DNA of 64,000 nucleotides from Lentinula raphanica (Eukaryota; Basidiomycota; Agaricomycetes; Agaricales; Omphalotaceae): positions 434,001 through 498,000 of the forward strand of contig JANVFP010000033.1 in the NCBI GenBank assembly GCA_027919835.1, in the 5' to 3' direction. Position 1 is the first letter of the stretch, and every line of letters starts with the position of its first letter. Shown piece after piece: positions 1 to 11,418 of this stretch. The translations under genes and the position numbers were made by a program. The notes beneath the pieces were generated by a model. That model was not told where the DNA came from and searched no databases. It saw only the letters and a list, made by a program, of their open reading frames with translations.

Positions 1-1376
1 GTATCTTGAATTCCATGTGGTGGTCTAGAATGTATCGGCTTCACTTTCGATAGGAGGTTGGGGTGGCTCGCAGTATCTCTCGACAAACGTTGGTTCAGCC
101 ACGAATCGTACTGCATTCGTCAATACTGTTATTGGGTTAGCCACGAAATATGATCTCGATGGATTGGACTTTGAGTGCGTTTTTCTTCTCATCTCAGCTC
201 ATCATGTCTTGATTTAGTACATTTCGTTTACTAGTTGGGAATATCCAAACCGTCAAGGAATCGGCTGCAACACCATCAACAATAACGATACTGCAAATTT
301 CCTTGCCTTCCTCCAAGAACTTCGTCAAAACTCTGTTGGGTCAAAGTTGATTCTGTCAGCAGCTACCTCCTTGTTGCCCTGGAACGACACATCCGGTGCT
401 CCTTCCAAAGACGTTTCTGGCTTCAGCAAAGTCCTCGATTTTATCGCCATCATGAACTACGACGTCTATAATATTCTCTCTCCTCACGCTGGCCCGAACT
501 CTCCTTTAAACGATTCATGTGCCCCTCAGAACGACCAAATAGGTTCCGCGACATCTTCCGTTCGAGCATGGACAGACGCAGGCATGCCGGCGAATCAGAT
601 TTTGCTCGGAGTCGCTGCGTACGGGCATTCGTTTGTTGTTCCGGAGAGTACCGCGTTCCAGTCGAGTTCGACCACAAATATCACCAATGTGTATCCGTCG
701 TTCAATAAGAGTGCTGAACATCTAGGGGATAAATGGGACACGTCTGGAGGAGTGGATGTGTGTGGTAATTTCTCTGGACCGTCTGGGGTGTACTCGTATT
801 GGGGCTTGGCCGATGCAGGTTATATCAATCAAGATGGGACGCCGAAGAGTGGGGTTGGGTATCTGTTTGATAATTGCAGTCAGACGGTGAGTTGGCGAGT
901 TTTCTTCTGTGTTTTACTTCCGCTGACCATTTGCTCGTAGCCATTCGTGTATGATAGATCTAACCAAACATGGGTATCGTACGACAACGTACAATCGTTT
1001 GCGCTCAAGGTGAAATATGTCTCTGGTGCTTATGCTTGTATCTCACCATTCACATCAATGAAGGGTGAATTTATCAAATCCAATGGACTGGGAGGTTTTT
1101 CCATGTGGGAGACTGCAGGAGACCTGAACAATACTCTGTTGGATTCGATTCGTAAGTCAATCTGACCCGCGTTGTGTATCATGCCACTCATGCTTCCTGG
1201 TGACTTCAGAGTCGGCGATAAATACCTCAAATGGGTCTTCCGATAACACCACTCACCAGCCCGCAGACTCTACTCCTTCTTCTGCGTCCCGAAATGCAGT
1301 GAAGTCGTCTACTCTGGGATTGTTCGTCACCTCAATCCTGTCGTTATTCGCTATATGCGTTACCGTTTGTTCATGA
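1..1376 (+). CDS. GH18 chitinase, 5' truncated by window edge
   Basis: Glycoside hydrolase family 18 protein that would cleave beta-1,4 bonds in chitin, probably at the cell wall. Exons read about 29-174, 235-886, 941-1151 and 1210-1376. The first visible exon carries the substrate-site motif LSIGGWGGS. The catalytic motif is split by an intron: YDLDGLDF ends exon 1 and DWEYPNRQG starts exon 2, giving DGLDFDWEYP with the catalytic Glu in WEYP. Later landmarks are FIAIMNYDVYN and GGFSMWETAGD. The C-terminus is Ser/Thr-rich, then a hydrophobic stretch ending at the stop (LGLFVTSILSLFAICVTVCS), which fits a GPI-anchor signal. The N-terminus lies upstream of the window; positions 1-28 look like the end of an intron. 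Family assignment is firm; the precise chitinase class is not. Confidence 0.9.
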
Positions 1377-1872
1377 CGTTGATGGCGATCTACGGCGAGA
1401 GACAATAATATGTGCATAAATTTCATGTTCACGGATCACGAAGGACACAGGACATACTATCATACGCTCTTACATTAGTGAGAAGGATATAGCTATGTTG
1501 TATTTGGAGTTTCATAATCCATGAGCAGAGGGATTAGAATTTGAGTTGTAAGTATATACTAATAACAAGATAGAAGGTGCCGGTGATAATTTGACCTGTT
1601 CGAAGTGTTGAGGCATGCGATATGCAAAGAATGATATGAAGGAGTAGATATGTTTGTGGGTGAAGCAAGATGGAGGAGTCGATACGATTGTGAGTGAAGC
1701 ATGCAAAAAAGTGCAATAGGTTCTGTTCTAGAAATCGAAACGAGGTGACTGGATTCTTGGGGGAGAATTCTTAGAAGAGAAAGGGAAACCCCTGGAAAGT
1801 GTGAATAATGCAGAGAAGGTGGACCGGACATTGTTAACGGGCAAGAAATACGGTGGGACCGTTGATGTTGGT
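1377..1872. other. Convergent intergenic region
   Basis: 3' ends of the chitinase (+) and the SAP-like protein gene (-) face each other here. I see no coding potential or repeat. Confidence 0.6.
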
Positions 1873-2517
1873 CTACATGGGTGCGCTTTTACGCTTTCGG
1901 GTTCGTTCGAATAGGCCAATGAATCGAGGGTCCCTCTTCAGTTCCGGATGTGCGTCAAAGTGAGCGTTGAGATGAGGGCGGAGGACGTTCAAGGTCATAA
2001 ACGCAGCGTTAGGAACCTGGAGTGCGCGAGCAATCTCGACCAGTGTGCTTTTGTTCATGGTCTTCATGTTGCCAGAAAACTGAGCTTCTGGTACGACTGG
2101 TCTGTCCTGTTCAGGTGGCTGGACGGGGTCCATACGTTGAGCTTCACCTCGCTGTCTATGTCGCTCGGTCTCTCTCCGCCATTCCTCGACCCTCCTAATA
2201 GTATCTGGAGGAGCCTGGATCTGTTCCGCGTCCGGCGTAGGAGCTTGCACGGGTTCTGCGACGCGTCTTGAGCCACGTTCCCTCTCCTCTCTCGCGTATT
2301 CGTTGATCTGACGCGTATAAAAAGCGTACTGCTGGGATCGTGCTCGGGCCTCCGCAGCGTCGCGTTCGGCTTGCAATTGGATGCACTGTTGCTCCAAGTC
2401 CTCATTCTCATCTAAGACTTCTGCGTATAGAAGTTGAAGCTGGCATATTATGAGCAGCAGCGGGAGAGTCATGGAGGACGAAGAGGACCAGGAAGATGAT
2501 GTGCTGGAGCGTGCCAT
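1873..2517 (-). CDS. Hypothetical coiled-coil protein with a SAP-like C-terminal segment
   Basis: A single-exon frame of 214 residues from the first in-frame ATG (2517). The frame stays open a little upstream, but only from a GTG. The N-terminus is Ser-rich (MARSSTSSSWSSSSS), followed by a hydrophobic stretch and a charged heptad-like region rich in Glu, Arg and Gln (about residues 35-130). The C-terminal part, NKSTLVEIARALQVP then LRPHLNAHFDAHPEL, resembles a SAP-type helix-turn-helix as found in many basidiomycete hypothetical proteins, followed by a basic tail (RTRKRKSAP). The tail and SAP-like helices would fit nucleic-acid binding, but this is inference. It is convergent with the chitinase. 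Confidence 0.6.
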   Translation of the reverse strand: MARSSTSSSWSSSSSMTLPLLLIICQLQLLYAEVLDENEDLEQQCIQLQAERDAAEARARSQQYAFYTRQINEYAREERERGSRRVAEPVQAPTPDAEQIQAPPDTIRRVEEWRRETERHRQRGEAQRMDPVQPPEQDRPVVPEAQFSGNMKTMNKSTLVEIARALQVPNAAFMTLNVLRPHLNAHFDAHPELKRDPRFIGLFERTRKRKSAPM

Positions 2518-2865
2518 TAGGCTGACTAAAAGCGCGGAAGCTTGATCCACGATGGGTGAAGAGGCGTTAGCCCGAGGTCGAGAGAGTAAAAGAATAACGT
2601 TCGATCCACAAAGGCAGAAAATTTTCGGACTCGAGTCTCGAAGAGAGTAGAGAAGAGTACCGTGGGAAATCCAGGTTTTTCTTCTTCAACTACGTCCGCC
2701 AATTGGCCTGAGTCAAAGCTTCAAGCTTGAACTGTGAAAAAAGCTAGGGCTCAAACGAACAGCTTAGTACCCACTCCAGCATTGTGTCGTACACCCATCC
2801 CTGCTCATGATGAAAGAATAGAAACGATATACTATGGAAGAATGACGGTGTACATACTATCCGTT

Positions 2866-3335
2866 CGATTATAACTGCAGCCAAACGGTGAGCATTCGAT
2901 CGTCATGTTGTGCTATATTCTCTGGTGTTTGTATGTCAGAGTATTTTCCTTCCTTCCTTCCATAGGCTGGTATCATAGAATAGGGGTCTTTCATGCAGGT
3001 GACCGTGACAGGAGGTGAATACTCTCTCAGTCTGTTGGATTCGATTTGTATATATGCCATTTCGCGCAGGCTGTGCATTTACTCTGCTTAGTACAGTGCT
3101 GACCTTGGTGAACCTTATAGTCGGCGATAAATACCTCCAGTGTTCGGGCTAGCTCAAATAGTAACACCGTTCATTAGCGTTTACTCGAGGCCAGTCGCTG
3201 TTCAGACTTTACTCCTTCCGCGTCCCGAGATGCAGCAGACCGTCTACGTAGCCTGAGGGATGATTCTTGATTTCGATTTTGCCATTGCTCGCCATGTGGG
3301 CTGCCGCTTGCTCATAACGTCAATGGCGAGTTCAG
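2866..3335 (+). pseudogene. Decayed copy of the GH18 chitinase 3' end
   Basis: This stretch is diverged but clearly homologous to the end of the chitinase at 1-1376. A segment reading YNCSQT followed by a GT donor matches the NCSQT|GT exon end at 886. The Leu-Leu-Asp-Ser-Ile exon end, the TCGGCGATAAATACCTC segment, the ACTCCTTC..GCGTCCCGA segment and the terminal GCTCATAACGTCAATGGCGA all have counterparts at 1137-1390. Frameshifts and missing pieces, including the segment between NCSQT and the C-terminal exon, make it non-functional. It looks like a partial tandem duplication. Confidence 0.7.
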
Positions 3336-4400
3336 AATAAGGACTAATAAGGTCAAATCATACATGGTACATAAGGGTACATACTGGCATCTCAGCGAAT
3401 ACAAAGAATACTCAAAGGACATACTACACTCAATGTATTCACGGCTTGCTTGTATTGTACAACACTGACACTGAATCAAAAACAAGGAACTGCGTAACTT
3501 GAATACAATCCTAATTCTAACAGTCAGGATCTAAAACATCCCTATAGAAAATAAGCAAGAACAAGCTATGTAATACACTGTGAGTGTTTCTTGTTCCCCC
3601 TATATCTCAATGCTTGCTGACAGAGCAACTCAGGTCGTCAAGCTCATGAGTAATGGGGAGAGCAGGACTAATTCAGTGTTAGATTGTAGTTCCCGAACTT
3701 CATTCAATATATGATGAGGGGTTCGAGGGCTATAGTGAGCATACTGATAGCCAATTTGAGTGATAACCCTTAAGGGCGTCCCGATCTGACAAGAGAACTC
3801 AAGACAAAATGAGGTTGAACAAAGTGATACTTAGAACTTCGAGTGAGCTTGAGTCTTGTGAGCGTTTAAAAGTTGATAAACTCAAGAAATTCAGCTTCAA
3901 ATAAGCGCCAGCAAGATTCAACGTTCACAACCACCATCAACAACTTTTTCAGCAGACCAATGGCGATCAGTGAGTGACTGGTATCGTTTGTCTTCCCGGG
4001 AGGGTGATGGAAATCATTAAGCTCAAATCAGGTCCTATTAGGTCTAGGTTGCTTCATGTTAGGAACATAACACTATCGTAGTAAGTACACCATTGTATGT
4101 TGATGATTAACCAGCCTGAAAGATTCCGACCAACCTCGGACATGAGATTCTTCAACAGTTCGCAAATCAACAAGTTCGCTGAATTCGAAGGGCCGCGAGC
4201 TAGAATTCGGGCAGATACGCTCCATTCGCTTTCCACGACACTCGTTTGGACGCCCACTTTTCAAAATCGAGCATACTTATGTCATTGCCTTTCAACATTC
4301 GCTGACATTCGCTTCTTCGGCGATCAACGAATTCACCGAAGTGATCGTTTAATAAGTAAGGATTTCTGTGAGGCTTCGAAATCCTCAACTTCTGTTTACC
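3336..4400. other. Non-coding stretch with one dispersed-repeat segment
   Basis: No gene found. Positions about 3715-3750 (TTCGAGGGCTATAGTGAGCA...) match a segment at about 31508-31545; see the repeat entry. The last few hundred bases are the promoter region of the SDR gene at 4401. Confidence 0.5.
3712..3760 (+). repeat. Dispersed repeat, copy 1
   Basis: The string GGGTTCGAGGGCTATAGTGA, followed by a CATACTGATAGCCAA segment, recurs with a few substitutions at 31508-31548. Sequence kinship is visible for about 40 bp. Borders and type are unknown. Confidence 0.5.
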
Positions 4401-5745
4401 ATGTCCCGTATTCTTGTCAGTCAACTCACCGTACTTCTCCCGTACCCAACTTGATATGTACATTTGATTCTAGGTTACCGGAGCGAATGGATTTCTCGGG
4501 GCGCATATCGTGAAAGAAGCTTTAGACAGTGGATATATTGTTCGAGGGTACGCCGGTTAACACTTCAACCGTTTCCCTCTGCGTATCCTATAAAACTTCT
4601 TCTTCTTAGAACTGTTCGATCTACACAGAAAGCCGACGAATTGAAGAAGATCTTCCCTTCTGACAAGTTTGAGACTGCGATCGTCCCAGATCTCATTGAG
4701 GGTGATTATTCTGAGGCCCTCAAAGGCGAGTCTTCGTCGCTGTATCTCTGCGAATTACTCATGACTTGCGACGTACTATGATAGGCGTTACTGCCATCGT
4801 TCACTCTGCTTCACCGTTTGCCTATGGAGTAAGCGATCCCAAGAAGGATTTCCTGGATCCTGCAATCAATGGAACTTTGAACATCCTACGGGCTGCTCAT
4901 GCAGCTGGTATTAAACGTGTTCTGGTGACCTCGACTGTAGGGACGACTTTGAGCAAGCCCGAAAGTAAGGCAAAGCCGTCCTTGTACCTGCTTTGTACTC
5001 ATCTCGCCCATTAGTGATGTCCATCGATACCACTTATGGGGTTGATGATTGGTAGATTCAGCTGTCTACTACTCTCTTGCGATCGCTAACTTTCTCTCCT
5101 GCCAGGCTTCCCCTCACTTACGAACAAGCAGCGAGTGGAACGTTGCCTGGATTTGTGGTATACCTCGCTTCAAAGAAGTATGCTGAATTAGCTGCTTGGG
5201 ATTTTGCAAAGGAACATCCCGAGCTCAACCTGACAGTGCTCAATCGTGTGTATTTCCTTCGACTCTGTCAAACCCCAATTCTCACCATCGTCATTCCAGC
5301 CACGGTGATCTATGGTCCAGTCATCCACCCGATCTCTTCTATGAAATCACTCAATGCTTCCAACTTGGCTATCTACTCTCTCATTAACGGGTCAAAAGTC
5401 ATTCCTCCAGATACAGTGCCTATCTTTTGCGATGTTGTCTCATCCGCAAAGCTCCATGTTAGAGCTATCGAATCGAAAGAAACCTACGGAAAGCGTGTCA
5501 TTTTCACCAAAGGCCCCGGAACCATGTACCAAATGCTCGAAATCATACACAAAGCTCGCCCGGAACTCGCTGATCGTCTCCCTGCTCTTCCGGAAGCAGA
5601 CCCGCTTGCTGGCAAACCGTTCTCAAAATTCGATACTGCGATTGCGAACGATATTCTTGGGATCCCAGGGTTGGACTTGGAACAGACAGTTCTTTCAACG
5701 GTGGATAGTTTATTGGAGCTGGAAAAGAAATTGGGAACGGATTGA
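4401..5745 (+). CDS. Extended SDR reductase, copy 1 (dihydroflavonol/GRE2-type)
   Basis: NAD(P)-dependent oxidoreductase of the extended short-chain dehydrogenase family, of the kind that reduces aldehydes or ketones (yeast Gre2-like, plant dihydroflavonol-4-reductase-like). Seven exons: 4401-4415, 4474-4547, 4610-4725, 4785-4964, 5015-5051, 5106-5245, 5300-5745, giving 335 residues. The N-terminus MSRILVTGANGFLGAHIVKE has the TGxxGxxG cofactor motif. The active-site motif YLASK (YxxxK) sits in GFVVYLASKKYAELAAWDF, and NPTVIYGPVIHP follows. Intron 3 (4726-4784) begins with GC, not GT. Exon lengths equal those of the paralog at 7085-8442, so the two arose by duplication. The substrate cannot be told from sequence. 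Confidence 0.88.
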
Positions 5746-5835
5746 TTGCTCTAACATGGTGTACAGTTTAACAAATTGATTGAAATCTTTGATCTTATCC
5801 ACTGGCTTCGATCCGCAGAGCAAGATTTTCAGTTT

Positions 5836-6147
5836 TTATTGCTCTTCCGCTGCGCTCTGCATATTGGACCATCGTTTCTCAAGATCTTTTTCGAGCGTCT
5901 CCCAGTTTCTCCTCGCATTGCTGTCCAACCTCTTACACCATATGTCAGCCGGTGAGCCATATTTGATATAGTTTCGAAAATCCTTGACCAACTCTTCCCC
6001 TGTCGCCCGACTACTTTGCACTGGAAGAAATAATCGGAGGAAACCGAATGGGCTTTCAGTCGCTCGTCCGTCACCTTGAAAGGGCACTATCGCCATTCTG
6101 CCCCATCTATAATCGCTGTCTGACGCGTCGCTGATCGCTACACTCAT
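5836..6147 (-). pseudogene. Short gag-like retroelement fragment
   Basis: A 103-codon frame from a true ATG. Its second half, LVKDFRNYIKYGSPADIWCK followed by NWETLEKDLEKRW, resembles the capsid-like (gag) region of Ty3/gypsy-type retroelements and their solitary relatives in basidiomycetes. In those proteins a GSPAxxWF..L and NWxxLxxAF..RW pattern is usual. No zinc knuckle, protease or reverse transcriptase is next to it, so this is a remnant or a lone captured gene. It lies between the two SDR copies, on the opposite strand. Confidence 0.45.
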
Positions 6148-7030
6148 GTGCTGAGGTGAATCAGGGTGAATCAGAAACGAAAGGCGAGGGATTCAGTGAT
6201 GTGAGAGAATCAATTGAGGGTTTGTTAACATCATTTGGGCTTTCACTTTTCATTTTATTTCCCCAGTCTACTGGCCAAAACAGGGACGTAGCGGAGATGC
6301 TGGTTTGAGAGCTGCTGTCTACCAGATGTCGGGCTCACTGAGTATGCGTGCGCTAAAGACAACCGATGGGCGCTTGATGAAATTATCCCAGGCCCTTAAA
6401 GGCGCCCAAGCGCTTAAGTGCTCGGGGTTGCATCTTACCATCGTGAGCCATCGTGTCGGCTTTTATTCAAGAGAGTCAGAAGATCACCATGCGTCCAATC
6501 TCTATGTTTTCTTTGAAGAATATCGATTGTTACTCTATTTTTTCAACCCCGGGGAAGATTTTGTCAGCCCGAACAAACTTACACCTAACATCGGATCGAC
6601 CTTGGAGCCTGTGATGTCCACCAATGTACAACTTGAAGCTTGAAGTTCAAAGAAGGCCAATCATCTATCATATTTATCAGCATCACTGTTTCGCCCAATA
6701 TGACGGAGGAATGATTGATTTGTACCTTCTTCTACTCATGTTTCTCTATGGATAAGCAGCTAAAGCAGCTCGAGAGAGAATTGGAAGTCAGTCAACTGTC
6801 ACTTGGTACGAATCTGTTGAATTACTCTCAACTGTATATTCTCTAACATCAGCAGACGCACTGTTCGCAATGATTGTTCTTGCTTCGGAAATCGGCAGAA
6901 ACAACCTGTACTAACCTCGGTCTTGGGGATCTCTCACCTTCATAGCTTCAAGGGTTCTTGGCCAATCGCTGGGTTTCAAAGGCTACTCGGGAATCACTAT
7001 GTCTTCACCGAGCATGTCTGGGGTCCTTTG
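6148..7030. other. Intergenic, upstream of SDR copy 2
   Basis: One open frame ends near 6643 but starts only from a TTG or an internal ATG and resembles nothing I know. I do not call a gene. Confidence 0.4.
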
Positions 7031-7038
7031 TATAAAAG
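7031..7038 (+). promoter_or_regulatory. TATA box of SDR copy 2
   Basis: TATAAAAG 54 bp upstream of the start codon at 7085. The motif fits, but the distance implies a very short leader. Confidence 0.55.
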
Positions 7039-7084
7039 AATGGTGCAGGAGTTCTACCCAGGAGCAAAACCTGTTCATTGAACC

Positions 7085-8442
7085 ATGTCTCGTATCCTTG
7101 TTCGTATCTCCTGCTTCTGCTCTTACATTGCATCTCGCTCAGTCAAGAACATTATACTAACAGGTCACCGGAGCAAATGGCTTTCTTGGCGCCCACATCG
7201 TCAAAGAAGCGTTAGATAGTGGATATGCCGTTCGAGGGTATGTTGTACACATACTCTCTGAACAAACTTCCGCTCACGAATACATGAAGGACTGTGCGAT
7301 CGCAATCAAAAGCTGACGAACTCAAGAAAGTCTTTCCCTCTGACAAGTTTGAAACCGCCATTGTGCCAGACCTAATCTCCGGCGATTATACTGAGGCCCT
7401 CAAAGGTGGGTCTATGGGATGTCGTGGAATGATGATAGCGTTGACCTTGCAGTTGCTATGTAGGTGTGACCGCAGTCGTACACTCCGCTTCGCCTTTCAG
7501 CATGGGAATGAGCGATCCAAAGAAGGACTTCTTGGAACCTGCCGTTGATGGAACTCTTAATGTTCTCCGTGCAGCATATGCGGCCGGTGTCAAGCGATTC
7601 GTTGTGACCTCCACTGTTGGGACATTACCAAACAGGCCAGAGGGTGAGTGTGTCGAGGGTATCTTGACATGCTGGTAGTAATATTCACGCATCTTTGTCA
7701 GGACTCTTCGCTGATGTCGAGTATGGGCCAGATGATTGGTAAGAAATCATTCCATCTATCTTTCAATTTTGGGGCAGACAAGTTCATCTTTCACAAGGCT
7801 TCCATTTACATACGAACAAGCCGCTAGCGGAGAATTGCCCGGGTTTGCCGTTTATATCACATCCAAGAAATATGCAGAATTAGCGGCCTGGGATTTCGCA
7901 AAGGAGCATTCTGATGTTAAGATGACTTCAGTCAACCGTATGTTTAAATTTTCTAGTCATGACGATATCCATTCACTGGAGTATACCACTTTCCAGCTAC
8001 GATTATTTATGGCCCGGTCATTCACCCCGTCTCTTCCTTGAAATCACTCAATGCCTCCACTATGGCTATCTATTCACTCATAAACGGGTCAAAGACCATT
8101 CCTCCGGACAGTGTCCCCGTATTCTGTGATGTCGTTTCCACAGCTCGACTCCACATAAAAGCCTTAGATTCGGAAGCATCATACGGAAAGCGTCTCTTGT
8201 TTTCCAAAGGACCTGCAACGATGTACCAAATCCTACAAATCATCGTGAAAGGCAGGCCTGAGCTCGCCGACCGCTTCCCTCCTATTCCAGACGTGGACCC
8301 TGTAGCCGGAAAGCCGATCTCGAGGGTTGATTCGAGGCTTGCAATGGATACTCTGGGGATCAAAGGCTTGGAGTTGGAAGAGACTGTTCTTCAGACCGTG
8401 GATAACCTCTTGGAGTTAGAGAAGAAACTGGGCACCAATTGA
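7085..8442 (+). CDS. Extended SDR reductase, copy 2 (dihydroflavonol/GRE2-type)
   Basis: Tandem paralog of the gene at 4401, with the same predicted activity: NAD(P)-dependent carbonyl reduction. Exons 7085-7099, 7164-7237, 7290-7405, 7464-7643, 7702-7738, 7798-7937 and 7997-8442 are identical in length to those of copy 1 and encode 335 residues. It starts MSRILVTGANGFLGAHIVKE. The active-site YITSK lies in GFAVYITSKKYAELAAWDF, and NPTIIYGPVIHPVSS follows. Here intron 3 has a normal GT donor (AAAG|GTGGGT). A TATA box lies 54 bp upstream. Intact and probably functional; the substrate is unknown. Confidence 0.9.
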
Positions 8443-8586
8443 TGAGTGTGCGGAATGTTGTATCATAATAGTCGATATAAGTAGTCGATTGAACAATGTA
8501 ACAGTGTACATACATAAACTACAGCAGTCGAAGAACACTTTGATTGAAACCAAGAGGTACTAACACGATGCTACAAGATTGCTCAT

Positions 8587-11004
8587 CTACATGGTAGCAT
8601 TCCCTGTAGAAGGTTTGATCATCCCAAAGAACTTTCCTCTTTTTGCCTTCTTATCAATCGCTTCTCGTACTTCATGTTCTGTTTCTTCCTCCGTAATCTG
8701 ACCTCCCATGATAGAGTACCAAGCGACCGTTAGCATGCCAATAACGGCTGTCAGTACACAACTTGAAGGATACAATCAGCAATCATGCGTAAGGACAAAA
8801 GCAGTCGTAAAGCCTACCCAAACATTGCCAGTATTCCTTTTGGATGCCACCCGTTATTTTGCGGGAATGGACCCAGAGGAAGACCCGTGAGGTCCGTGGC
8901 GGATGCAATCCCGGCTGCGTTTCCAGAAGCAGGTTTTCCAAGGGCTTTACAATGGTCGGAGAGCGCTTGTGGAACATTGTCGGCATACAGTTGTGCTTGG
9001 AGTGGTGCTTCAACGAGCTGGATAGCTAGCCCAACTTCGAGATGCCATTCAATGTGACCTGTAATGACAGCGTCAACTTCGTATAGATGTTGTTTATGGA
9101 CGCGACGCACAATGAAGGAACCAAACTCCGGGATTATCTGCCACGACACGAAGAGTGGCGGAACCACCTGCAGGGATGAGCACAGTATCTCGGCGGACGG
9201 GGTTAGATTGATTGTTGGCGATCGGAGGATTCAGACTCGGATCGTCTGACGTATAATCTGTTGCGCGCCCAACGATCATCGACTTATGCCCATGAAGATG
9301 GCTACATGAAAGGATCAGCCTACGAACAACAAAAACAGATTTAGAAGCGACATACAAAGGGTGATCCCCCGTGTCGGAATTTTGTATGACAATATCTACC
9401 ACGTCCATATGGTCTACGACGAAGCTCAAAGGACCATACGCCTCTTCGACAGTGGCGTTCGAACCCAAAGTCATTTCACTGAGAATAGCGGGAACGAGGG
9501 GCGAGTTGTACGTGATCTGGTTGAACATTGCATGATTCGTCCCGTCGTCCATGGTGTCGAACGCGGCGACCAGTGTGATAGTTTTGGTAGCGTCGGGTGC
9601 GGCAAGCTGCTGGACAGGTACCAGTTGTGTATCGTTTACTGCGAAGTATGCGTCAACGGTCCCACTGTCGGTAATGGACGCGGAGGAAGAGTATGTGATG
9701 GATGAAGTGATGTCTAGAAAATACATGCGTTTCGTCAATCAATGAGAGTGAAAGAGGATAGCGAGAGGGATATTCACTGGGTTGAAGAGTATCAGGGACA
9801 GTATCGAACATGTCCGTGTCAAAGTTTGCATGGATGGCCCAGTTGGAAGAAGTATCGTTTCTGGCGGTCACCAAAATCGAATATCGTTGGGCAACTGCAA
9901 GACTGATAAGTGAGATCGGATATTCTTCTGTATCTGTGCCATCGACTTCGATCTGGGCGGCGACAAGTTAGAATTTGGAATGACATTAAGGGACCTTGGA
10001 TTTGACTTACAATCCTCATGTCATGACCGTCAATCCAAAAGTAAAACATAGAAAACGCGGACGTATTGACAATTCTCAATCGATAGGTCTTTCCAGGCTC
10101 GAAAGCAATTGTGGCATTCTCATTGAAACCGACAGCGGAAGTGACTGGCGATGGATTCGTTCCAGAGATAGGGCCCAGATACGAAGCATTTTGAGCAAAG
10201 TACATCAAAGCGGAATCTAAACGTCAAGCTCATGATGAGTAGGTGAAGCTAGCCTCAATGGCTCATGACATTTACCAGGAACAGGTTCTGCGCCTCCGGG
10301 GTTTGCGATGTTGATGAACTGCTGCAAAAGAACATCGTGTTCTGTGTGGTACCAGTCGCCGAGAATAACAGTGAACTCCTCGTCGTACGAATGCACTTCC
10401 GAAGGAGGATGGAGTACCAATGGCGCGCGGAGACCGTCAACATATTGTCCCTAGGAGGATGATTGAATATAACAAATTGCAACGATAGCTGGAATATAGC
10501 TTACAGCGGCGTGACTGTGTACCCAATAAGTTCCCCATTGACCAGAGGAATTTATCGGCACAACGTAATCGAAAGTACCTCCGGGAGGGGTCCCACTGCG
10601 TAAATTTTTAGAAACGTTACGCATCGAGTGCACACCGAGCCTTACCATTCTGATACACCTACTGCACCATCCATGTACGACGACTGATTGAAAAACATTC
10701 CATGGTGATGGAGACTGGTCGCTGCGTCTATGGAATTGGTCATATGAACAACCAAAGAGTCCGTGTTGTTGACATCTATTGGAGGCGGACTGTAGAGAAA
10801 TCATGATCAACATACGACGGTGTAGATCAGCGGGTACTAGACGTACGGCCAGGTATTGTTCACTCCGATGACACGACGGTCAGCAAGACCATCAGGATTG
10901 GCGTTCTCGACATAGGTGATGTTCCACCAGAGCTCTTTGACGCCAGCGAGAGCTGGCGAAACGACAGAGATGAGCAGAAGCAAGGCAGACACGGTGGACT
11001 GCAT
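8587..11004 (-). CDS. FET3: FET3-type multicopper ferroxidase
   Basis: Plasma-membrane multicopper oxidase that oxidises Fe(II) to Fe(III) with O2 and passes the iron to the FTR1 permease. It starts at 11004 with a signal peptide (MQSTVSALLLLISVVSPALA), then KELWWNITYVENANPDG, typical of Fet3. Copper motifs in order: LHHHGMFFNQ, YWVHSHAAGQYVDGLR, DHPFHLHGHKS and HCHIEWHLEVGLA; the last two are each split by an intron. GDWYHTEHD matches the Fet3 ferroxidase region. A C-terminal membrane helix (CVLTAVIGMLTVAWYSIMGG) and a charged cytoplasmic tail end at 8587. Exons from the start are 10847-11004, 10646-10789, 10505-10595, 10276-10450, 10011-10216, one starting at 9952, and at least four more. 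It diverges from FTR1, the usual fungal arrangement. Confidence 0.93.
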
Positions 11005-11368
11005 TGTTGGGGGGGAGGCGAACAGAACTGGGGAGGTACTGTAAAAAGGAATCCCGTTATGAGCTTCATTTACATATCCCCTATCTCGATTGAGTCCTAT
11101 GGTCAGCTTAGAATAGACAGTGGATCAGGGATCTAGAGGTTCTATTGAAAATCAGACAAGAAGAGCCGCGAGCGGTAGGATTGGTTGATGGGGAAAGAAG
11201 TTGGGAAAAAGTCGGAAAGAAATAGAGGAAAATTACAGTTGGCATGGCTCTGTGAAGCGTTATGACCAGATACGTGGCCGTCTGAGGTCGAATTAAGGGA
11301 AGAGTACCTTCCAAAGAGCATGCAGATGGAGAAGCAAAAAGTTATTGTGAAGGGGAACTTACGTATAT

Positions 11369-11418
11369 CTTATCAGATATGGTCTAGATCATATCAGATA
11401 GTAACATGTGCTGATAAG
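11369..11418. promoter_or_regulatory. Cluster of iron-GATA-factor sites between FET3 and FTR1
   Basis: Three GATA motifs lie in 50 bp. TTATCAGAT at 11370-11378 is the reverse complement of ATCTGATAA and exactly fits the ATCWGATAA site bound by fungal iron-regulatory GATA repressors (Urbs1, SreA, Sfu1). ATCAGATAG at 11393-11401 differs at the last base. CTGATAAG at 11411-11418 has the core only. They lie in the shared 692-bp promoter, about 365 bp from the FET3 start and 280 bp from the FTR1 start. Repression under iron sufficiency is the expected role, by analogy. Confidence 0.7.

Noticed and set aside
6305..6643. 112-codon open frame (+)
   Set aside because: Starts from TTG; no recognisable domain, no splice context.
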